A stretch of 5,093 nt of DNA from Eudoraea sp. (GTDB taxonomy: Bacteria > Bacteroidota > Bacteroidia > Flavobacteriales > Flavobacteriaceae). Below are positions 1-5,093 of the stretch, piece by piece (position 1 is the first letter of the stretch; every line of letters begins with the position of its first letter). A program made the position numbers and the translations under genes. The DNA is taken from assembly GCA_013042125.1 (NCBI GenBank), contig JABDQS010000021.1, positions 1 through 5,093 of the forward strand, in the 5' to 3' direction. The notes beneath the pieces are model-generated. The model saw only the letters and a program-made list of their open reading frames with translations. It was not told the origin of the DNA and searched no databases.

Positions 1-275
1 TACTCCATAAGTAGTACCCCGGCATCATTCAAATTACCCAAATAAAGGACCCTCGGCACCTTAATAGTATTCGTTGCCGAGATAGCCTCTAATCCTTCTT
101 TTTCAGATCTCAGCATTGGAAAGCCAGTTGCGCCGGGATGATATTTACAAAAAATTCGATCCGATTTCGTGCTAATTTTATAGGCCTGTGAAATATCCCC
201 ACCAGATACGGGAGCAGCATTTATTACAGTAGTATTAAGAGCATTTTCTATATGTTCTTTTAAAACAAGATCCAT
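1..275 (-). CDS. Fructosamine kinase family protein (N-terminal 91 residues, cut by window edge)
   Basis: This is the start of a protein of the fructosamine/ketosamine-3-kinase family, which has the fold of aminoglycoside phosphotransferases and protein kinases. Known members phosphorylate sugar adducts on protein amino groups so that the adduct falls off (deglycation) in the cytoplasm. What is seen: a glycine-containing nucleotide loop GGDISQAY near residues 25-32, a beta strand with the likely ATP-contacting lysine (IFCKY, K44), a helix with acidic residues (RSEKEGLEAI, residues 56-65), and VPRVLYLG followed by LLMEY, the hinge strand that precedes the catalytic half. There is no signal peptide. 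The catalytic loop and metal-binding aspartates lie outside the window, so activity cannot be judged. The ATG at 275 is two bases after the stop of the upstream gene, which suggests translational coupling. The family call is fairly secure; the substrate is unknown. Confidence 0.82.
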   Translation of the reverse strand, partial: MDLVLKEHIENALNTTVINAAPVSGGDISQAYKISTKSDRIFCKYHPGATGFPMLRSEKEGLEAISATNTIKVPRVLYLGNLNDAGVLLME

Positions 276-277
276 AC

Positions 278-1273
278 TTATAATTCAAATTCCTGAAGGA
301 AAGATGCTATATTAAATCCTTTTGAAACCACCTCCAGGTATGCTTCGCTTTTGGGATCTAGAAGGGGGTTGGTATGGTTGAGATGAATAAAGTATATCTT
401 CTCCTTCTCTTCTGAGGTAAGATCATTGAACAGCGCCATACTCTCAATTACAAAAGGGTGTGGGATCTCAGAAATATCCCGGTTATTTATTTCTTTTTCA
501 TCATAGAATGTGGCATCTATAAAGGCATAATCCACTTCTGAGATGGCCCGAACAATACTCTTATCCCATCGTGACCATTTGTCGATATCCGGAATAAATA
601 GCGCCTTTTTATGAGGACCTGCTATACGAAATCCTACAGTTTCTGAATACTCATCCCTGTGTGGAACCAGGAAAGGGGTAACCGATAATGAAGGTGTCAA
701 TTCTATTTCCTTTTTGGCCTCCATGGATGTCAATACAATATTTTCATTGGAAACCAATTGTCCCCAAGGTCCGTTTTGTGTGAGGAAAGAGCCCATTTTT
801 GGCATAACAAATACCGGTAATTCTCGTGAATTAAGCGATTCCTTTCCAAAATACATTAGGCCGGTATAATGCCCAATATGGGCATGTGTCAGGAAAATAC
901 CATCGGGAAGTCTTTTAGCAGGAAAAGAAGCAAACTCATTTAATGTGTTATGCTGCAGACCTATATTGGGCGTTGCCTCAATAAGATAACTGCTTTTATG
1001 TAAGCCATCTACCAATCCAAGTGCCACAACATTTCTTGTATAATCCGGATTCTTCCGGAGCTCTGCGCAACAGGACTTTTCGCATGCTATTTGTGGTGAC
1101 CCCGCATCCTGTAAAGTTCCCAGAACAACTAAAGCAACAGATGGTCCGGTAAGCGCTACCTTTTGATTTTCAGAAGCATCAGATGGCGTATTGGGAACAT
1201 CCTTGCATGAAAACAAAAGGAATGCTAACAGAAAGCATGGCACTGCACCCCTAAGAGACCCACCATAAAACAT
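278..1273 (-). CDS. PqqB-like metallo-beta-lactamase-fold protein, predicted lipoprotein
   Basis: This 331-residue protein has the metallo-beta-lactamase fold and most resembles the PqqB branch. Seen in order: a lipoprotein signal peptide with lipobox LFSC (C23), so the mature protein is probably anchored to a membrane outside the cytoplasm; the PqqB-like opening LGTLQDAGSPQ (51-61) followed by a cysteine cluster (C64, C68, C69) near where PqqB binds structural zinc; the metal motif THAHIGH (129-135); VPHRDEYSETVGF (203-215) with H205; PDID (228-231); FIDATFYDE (251-259); and FIHLNHTNPLL (295-305), close to the PqqB ending. The HxHxDH motif has glycine (G134) where aspartate is usual. Genuine PqqB is cytoplasmic and sits with other pqq genes; none is visible here, so a role in PQQ synthesis is unlikely and the substrate is unknown. 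The start is fixed by an in-frame stop at 1286-1288, only 12 bases upstream, and by the signal peptide. No convincing promoter was found upstream. Confidence 0.85.
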   Translation of the reverse strand: MFYGGSLRGAVPCFLLAFLLFSCKDVPNTPSDASENQKVALTGPSVALVVLGTLQDAGSPQIACEKSCCAELRKNPDYTRNVVALGLVDGLHKSSYLIEATPNIGLQHNTLNEFASFPAKRLPDGIFLTHAHIGHYTGLMYFGKESLNSRELPVFVMPKMGSFLTQNGPWGQLVSNENIVLTSMEAKKEIELTPSLSVTPFLVPHRDEYSETVGFRIAGPHKKALFIPDIDKWSRWDKSIVRAISEVDYAFIDATFYDEKEINNRDISEIPHPFVIESMALFNDLTSEEKEKIYFIHLNHTNPLLDPKSEAYLEVVSKGFNIASFLQEFEL

Positions 1274-1355
1274 ATTTGTATGATTTTATAGTCCTAAGTT
1301 AAGGTATAAACAGGACATTCTTGGGGGCCTCAAACAGGTTCCTTACACGGGGCAA

Positions 1356-2999
1356 TTACACATACAAAGTATTGTAGTATTCTTTGGCCATTCTCTCGCT
1401 GGTAAAACTCGGGATAACATCATCAATCCCATTAAAAACTATTTCCTGCCATTGTTTAGGATTCTCATAGTACATTGGCAACACCTTATTTTCTAATACT
1501 TCATAAAGATGGTTACTGTCAAAAAGGTCCTGTTCGGATACAGGCGACCTGTAATCTGCCTCAGGCAGCACAAAACTGTTTTTACCATCTTTTGCAAATT
1601 CAGGGATCCAACCGTCGTTAATTGAAAGGTTTACGGACCCATTCATGGCGGCTGTCATCCCACTGGTACCGGAAGCCTCCCTGGTTATTCTTGGAGTATT
1701 TAACCAAACATCAGAACCTGTTTTAAGAAGCCTGGAAAGAGACATTTCATAACCCGTTAAAACAGCCACATTATGACGAAATTTGGTAAAATGAACCAAT
1801 TTATTGAATATGTCAATTCCAGTAAAATCACGTGGATAGGGCTTTCCTGCCCAAATGATCTGTACAGGGTGCTTTGCATTGTGTAATAACTTTTCAAATC
1901 GCTCTATGTCGTGCAACAACAGATCGGCTCTTTTGTATCCGGCAAATCTGCGCGCCCAGACAATGGTAAGGACATTGGGATCGAACATTTTTCCTGTTTG
2001 ATCAAGGACCTCATCAAAAAGCTGCATTTTGAGCAATTTCTTCCTTTTTTTATACGTATTACTATTTTTAGAAAGCCAGGATTTTTTAATGACCTCGTCT
2101 TGCCAATATATTTGATTTTGCGCATTGGTAATAGGAAGGATAGACGCGCCTCCTTTATGTCCCTTCCACATATCGCGGGCAACCTTAGCATGGAGTTTAG
2201 ATACCGCATTCGTTTTGTTAGCCATCCTGAGCGCCGCAATGGTATAATTCAATTTATCACTATTTCCGGTTTCTTTCTGAAGCTCCTCAGCGGACAACTT
2301 CCGCCCGAAAAATCCGCTTTCATTAAGTGCTACGGCATCACGTTCTACATTCCCGGCTTTTTCAGGAGTGTGCGTGGTAAATACCATACTATTTTTTTTA
2401 AATCCACTATTTCTCAAATGATAGAAAGCAGGAAGCGCATGTCCTTCGTTGAGGTGGTACTTATCTGCACCCCCTAAAGCCTCCACCAACTTTGCACCAC
2501 CAATTCCCAAAACAATACTTTGGCAAATACGGGTTAATTCTGTAGCATCATACAGGTGGTTGGTAATGGATCTGGACAGGTCATCGTTTCCATCCACATC
2601 GGTAGTAAGCAAATACATTGGTACAGTACCAAAAATTTCCGGCTTCAGTACCATGGCTCTGACCTTTACATGAGCATTATCAAAGATCTGAACCTCAATT
2701 TCATGACCAGAATCCTCTAAGAAATTGTAGTGCTTCTCAATGAATTGGGGTTCCATGGTTTGATCTCTGTTTCTCCCCTGATCGTAATACCCGTATTTCC
2801 ATAACATCCCTATTCCGATCATATTTTGTTTATGCTCAAAAGCTGAACGCATGTGGGAACCGGCCAGAAACCCCAGCCCTCCCGAATAGATTTTAAGGGC
2901 TTGGTGGATACCAAATTCCATGCTGAAATAAGCAACCCTCTTGCTATATTTTGCAGCAGGAGTATAAGGTTGATGCCATTTATTGTATTTACTGGTCAT
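1356..2999 (-). CDS. glgP: Alpha-glucan phosphorylase family protein (GT35-like, short form)
   Basis: This belongs to the short alpha-glucan phosphorylase branch; known members release glucose-1-phosphate from glycogen-like glucans in the cytoplasm. In numbering from the ATG at 3044 (subtract 15 for the chosen start): VAYFSMEFGI (37-46), YSGGLGFLAGSH (53-64), YHLNEGH (196-202), FTTHTP (222-227), ARRFAGYKR (364-372, the basic phosphate-contacting pair K371/R372), SDVWLNTPR (444-452) and EASGTSGM (456-463). The residue after GTSGM is threonine (T464, codon ACA at 1653-1655), where family members I know carry the lysine that holds pyridoxal phosphate; phosphorylase activity is therefore uncertain. 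The usual TNGVHTP motif reads ITNAQNQIYW. I chose ATG 2999 (547 residues) because a good promoter overlaps the upstream ATG at 3044 and the 15 extra residues look unlike the family. Members from other phyla are often longer (about 800 residues) with an extra N-terminal domain absent here. The symbol reflects family membership only. Confidence 0.85.
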   Translation of the reverse strand: MTSKYNKWHQPYTPAAKYSKRVAYFSMEFGIHQALKIYSGGLGFLAGSHMRSAFEHKQNMIGIGMLWKYGYYDQGRNRDQTMEPQFIEKHYNFLEDSGHEIEVQIFDNAHVKVRAMVLKPEIFGTVPMYLLTTDVDGNDDLSRSITNHLYDATELTRICQSIVLGIGGAKLVEALGGADKYHLNEGHALPAFYHLRNSGFKKNSMVFTTHTPEKAGNVERDAVALNESGFFGRKLSAEELQKETGNSDKLNYTIAALRMANKTNAVSKLHAKVARDMWKGHKGGASILPITNAQNQIYWQDEVIKKSWLSKNSNTYKKRKKLLKMQLFDEVLDQTGKMFDPNVLTIVWARRFAGYKRADLLLHDIERFEKLLHNAKHPVQIIWAGKPYPRDFTGIDIFNKLVHFTKFRHNVAVLTGYEMSLSRLLKTGSDVWLNTPRITREASGTSGMTAAMNGSVNLSINDGWIPEFAKDGKNSFVLPEADYRSPVSEQDLFDSNHLYEVLENKVLPMYYENPKQWQEIVFNGIDDVIPSFTSERMAKEYYNTLYV

Positions 3000-3021
3000 A
3001 TAGATTCTATTTTTCAAGGCG

Positions 3022-3051
3022 CAAATGTATGGTTTTAGGGCCATTAATCAA
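3022..3051 (-). promoter_or_regulatory. Bacteroidota-type promoter for the glucan phosphorylase gene
   Basis: On the minus strand a TTG (positions 3051-3049) is followed after exactly 19 bases by TACATTTG (3029-3022). This matches the primary sigma factor pattern of Bacteroidota, TTTG or TTG at about -33 and TAnnTTTG at about -7, with 19-21 bases between. Transcription should start a few bases below 3022, giving a leader of roughly 15 bases before the ATG at 2999. The leader (GAAAAATAGAATCT) is A-rich with no Shine-Dalgarno, as is common in this phylum. The upstream ATG at 3044 lies inside the promoter spacer and would not be transcribed from here. Mapping of the 5' end would settle it. Confidence 0.65.
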
Positions 3052-3143
3052 TTGCAATGCTGAAAAAAAGAATAACCAGTAATATTGTATGTCAGAATAA
3101 TATGACAACTATAACTCCTCTTGAGAGCGAAGATGAAAAGTTG

Positions 3144-4772
3144 TTATTTCAAAAGGGAATTATACTTCGAACGGTCCTTTAATAATGTTTTCGCAGTTAC
3201 AATTGCGGAGTCGTTTATTAAATAGTAATCATAAAGGCCTTCCCTGTAAAAATATCGTTTAATGATCTCGTCTTCCAGTTGTTTTTGGATCTCACTCTCA
3301 AAAGTGTCAAGGGCCTCACCCTTACTTTTGCTGATGGTTCCCAGCAGCTTTTTAGAATCTTCAATTACTTCGGCACCCAATAGTTCATTCCCCTGACTTA
3401 AAAGAGCTTCTTTTAAGGCTTTCTCAGTTTTGGTCTCAAAACTGAATTCACTTTTAGAAACGTAATTTTTAAAATCCTCAAAGTCGGTTTGAGTAAATAA
3501 GAACTGATCTATTTCGGGCATGGGGTGTGAGTAGTGATAGTTAGTTGCAAAATCGAAGATCACACTATTGTTGAGCAGGGCCGAAACCAGATCGTTGCTT
3601 TTGAGGGCCTTGATCTCTACATCGGGCATTACGCCTCCTCCATCCTGTACTTTACGCCCGTTCCTTGTCGTAAAATCATTGAACTTGGTGGTGCGTACCG
3701 CATTTCCGGCTTCATCCCGGTTCCAGTAATCGAGCGACTGAATACACCTGCCGGAGGGGGTGTAATATCTGGATATGGTTACTTTTAATTGAGTTCCATA
3801 GGTTAGTTTTAATGGGCGCTGCACCAATCCTTTGCCAAAGCTCCGGGCGCCAATGATCACTGCCCTGTCCAGATCCTGTAAACTCCCGGAAACGATCTCA
3901 CTAGCGGAGGCACTGCGGCCGTCTATCAGAACAACTAACGGTATTTCTTCATCTACCGGCTTGTTTCGCGTTTTATATTCCGAATTGAATTTTTTTACTT
4001 TCGATTTTGTGGTGACTACCAGGGTCCCTTTTGGGATAAATAAATTGGTGACGTTGATAGCCTCTGAAAGCAATCCGCCGGGATTTCCCCGAAGGTCGAG
4101 GATCAATTTTTGAGCCCCCTGAGCCTTAAGTTCCAGCATGGCAGCCTTTGTTTGTGAAGAAGCTTTTTTATTAAAACGGGAAAGCACAATATAGCCAGTT
4201 TCTTCATCAGCCATCTTATAATATGGTACAGCATCTACTTCAATAGCCTCCCTCTCAATCCTGGCCTCATATTTTTCCCCCTGCCGCTCATAGGTGACAT
4301 TCACCACTGTTTTGTTTGCGCCTTTTAAGAGCTCACTGGCATCGTCTTTAAAATCCTTGATGTCAATACCTCCAATAGACACAAGCACATCGCCTGCTTT
4401 AAGTCCGGCCTTATCTGCAGGATAGTCTTTATAAGGCTCAATGATCACCAACCTGTCCTCGTACGATCTAACAAGTGCGCCGATTCCGGAATATTCCCCG
4501 GTGTTATTGATACGATACGACTCAACATCCTGTTCATTTAAAAATTTAGTATACGGGTCGAGATCATCCAACATATTTTTAATAGCCGTATCCATTAGTT
4601 CAGCAGGATTGGTCTCATCCACATAATTCATATTCAACTCCTTAAAAAGGGTCGTGAAGATCTCTATCTGTTTGGCAATTTCAAAGAAATCTGTTTTGAA
4701 ACTACTGGCAGATATAAACACAACCATTGCCAGGGCAATAAATAGCACCCTTTTATGTATCAACTTCTTCAT
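3144..4772 (-). CDS. S41 family C-terminal processing peptidase (CtpA/Prc-like), exported
   Basis: A 542-residue serine protease of the S41 tail-specific family, expected to act in the periplasm on the C-termini of envelope proteins. Seen in order: an N-terminal hydrophobic segment after a basic start (MKKLIHKR, then residues 9-25), a signal peptide or membrane anchor; a helical region with YVDETNPAELMDTAIKNML (50-68) and LDPYTKFL (71-78), typical of the family; a PDZ domain at about 90-165 (GEYSGIGALV, KAGLKAGDVLVSIGG); the protease core with LILDLRGNPGGLL (223-235); the catalytic serine in GRSASASE (S289); and FGKGLVQ with K314 and Q318. The spacings S289-K314 (25) and K314-Q318 (4) match the Ser-Lys-Gln triad of CtpB, so it looks active. 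Residues 390-542 form a charged, probably helical tail without a motif I recognise. The ATG lies inside the end of rnpA (20-base overlap), so the two are probably translated together. The exact substrate is unknown. Confidence 0.93.
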   Translation of the reverse strand: MKKLIHKRVLFIALAMVVFISASSFKTDFFEIAKQIEIFTTLFKELNMNYVDETNPAELMDTAIKNMLDDLDPYTKFLNEQDVESYRINNTGEYSGIGALVRSYEDRLVIIEPYKDYPADKAGLKAGDVLVSIGGIDIKDFKDDASELLKGANKTVVNVTYERQGEKYEARIEREAIEVDAVPYYKMADEETGYIVLSRFNKKASSQTKAAMLELKAQGAQKLILDLRGNPGGLLSEAINVTNLFIPKGTLVVTTKSKVKKFNSEYKTRNKPVDEEIPLVVLIDGRSASASEIVSGSLQDLDRAVIIGARSFGKGLVQRPLKLTYGTQLKVTISRYYTPSGRCIQSLDYWNRDEAGNAVRTTKFNDFTTRNGRKVQDGGGVMPDVEIKALKSNDLVSALLNNSVIFDFATNYHYSHPMPEIDQFLFTQTDFEDFKNYVSKSEFSFETKTEKALKEALLSQGNELLGAEVIEDSKKLLGTISKSKGEALDTFESEIQKQLEDEIIKRYFYREGLYDYYLINDSAIVTAKTLLKDRSKYNSLLK

Positions 4773-5093
4773 TATTCACTCGTTTTAGGAATTTTTCTAA
4801 TATTTTGATCATTGATCCTTCAATATCACCATAAGAAGGCATTTCCTTCCCAAGGTATAAAAACATGAAAGCATAGCTTCCTTCTATTTTGTTAAAAATA
4901 AGGTGTTTGTGAAGCCTGTATGCTTCGCGTAAGAGTCGTTTTATTCTATTTCTATGTACCGCACTCCTGAATTTTTTTTTAGGAACCGTAACGGCCACCT
5001 GAATTTTTGTATCTACATCAGAAGATCCCAAATAGACTAACTTTAACGGATAGACAGAAATGGACGAGCCTTTTTCAAAGATCGCCTGTATTT
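4753..5093 (-). CDS. rnpA: Ribonuclease P protein component (5' end beyond the window)
   Basis: RnpA binds the RNA of RNase P in the cytoplasm and helps it cut the 5' leaders from tRNA precursors. The visible 112 residues contain the family core: IFEKGSSISVYPLKLVYL, the strand and loop near the N-terminus of RnpA; VAVTVPKKKF; then the signature AVHRNRIKRLLREAYR (the RNR motif that contacts the RNA and its metals), followed by a beta strand FMFLYLG and a C-terminal helix. A TTG at 5029-5031 could be taken for a start, but the reading frame stays open upstream and encodes well-matching RnpA sequence to the window edge. The gene is therefore cut by the window, with perhaps 10-20 residues missing. 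It overlaps the downstream protease gene by 20 bases. A run of nine A residues in the coding strand (positions 4972-4980) encodes the KKK before the RNR motif. Confidence 0.95.
   Translation of the reverse strand, partial: IQAIFEKGSSISVYPLKLVYLGSSDVDTKIQVAVTVPKKKFRSAVHRNRIKRLLREAYRLHKHLIFNKIEGSYAFMFLYLGKEMPSYGDIEGSMIKILEKFLKRVNNEEVDT

Noticed and set aside
278..1273. Annotation of the metallo-beta-lactamase-fold protein as PqqB itself
   Set aside because: It has a lipoprotein signal, a different metal motif and no pqq neighbours in view; only a family relationship is supported.
1308..1338. Two copies of AAACAGG spaced 24 bases apart between the phosphorylase and the PqqB-like gene
   Set aside because: Seven-base repeats are expected by chance and there is no third copy or symmetry that suggests an operator.
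1274..1355. Search for a promoter upstream of the PqqB-like gene (TTTG near 1330 with TATACCTTAA downstream)
   Set aside because: The spacing is 22 bases or more and the -7 element lacks the TTTG part, so the match is too poor to report as a feature.
1911..2477. Open reading frame of 188 codons on the plus strand
   Set aside because: It lies wholly opposite the phosphorylase gene, whose protein motifs are clear, and its own translation shows no recognisable domain. Other plus-strand frames in the window are explained the same way.
3061..3110. Possible terminator after the protease gene: on the minus strand, TGTCA-8 bases-TGACA followed about 20 bases later by a T-rich run
   Set aside because: The stem is only five base pairs, the loop is AT-rich, and the T run does not directly follow the hairpin, so it does not meet the pattern of an intrinsic terminator.
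5029..5031. TTG as the start of rnpA
   Set aside because: The frame remains open to the window edge and the upstream residues (IFEKGSSISVYPLKLVYL) match the N-terminal part of RnpA, so the gene is truncated by the window and does not start here.

Overview
The window is a compact stretch of chromosome in which every recognisable gene lies on the minus strand, so transcription runs from the high-coordinate end to the low. It looks like a member of Bacteroidota, most likely a flavobacterium. The base composition is AT-rich, starts lack convincing Shine-Dalgarno sequences, one promoter matches the Bacteroidota pattern TTG-N19-TAnnTTTG, and the proteins have a flavobacterial look. The genus cannot be fixed from this sequence alone.

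In transcription order: the 3' part of rnpA (protein subunit of RNase P) enters at the right edge and overlaps by 20 bases an exported S41-family C-terminal processing protease (positions 3144-4772). A 144-base gap follows, holding a good Bacteroidota-type promoter. That promoter should drive a short alpha-glucan phosphorylase-family protein (1356-2999). After an 82-base gap comes a lipoprotein-type metallo-beta-lactamase-fold protein related to PqqB (278-1273). Two bases after its stop begins a fructosamine-kinase-family gene that runs off the left edge.

There are three transcriptional units or sub-units: rnpA with the protease (overlapping, probably translationally coupled); the glucan phosphorylase with its own promoter; and the PqqB-like lipoprotein with the fructosamine kinase (coupled, no clear promoter of their own, so read-through from the phosphorylase gene is possible). 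No RNA genes, mobile elements, CRISPR arrays or large repeats were found.

Most of this is ordinary core genome. The two points that merit a second look are in enzyme active sites. The phosphorylase-family protein has threonine where the family's pyridoxal-phosphate lysine is expected. The PqqB-like protein keeps the three histidines of the HxHxDH motif but has glycine in place of the aspartate. Either may be a normal feature of its clade, but both bear on whether the default annotation (phosphorylase, hydrolase) is right.
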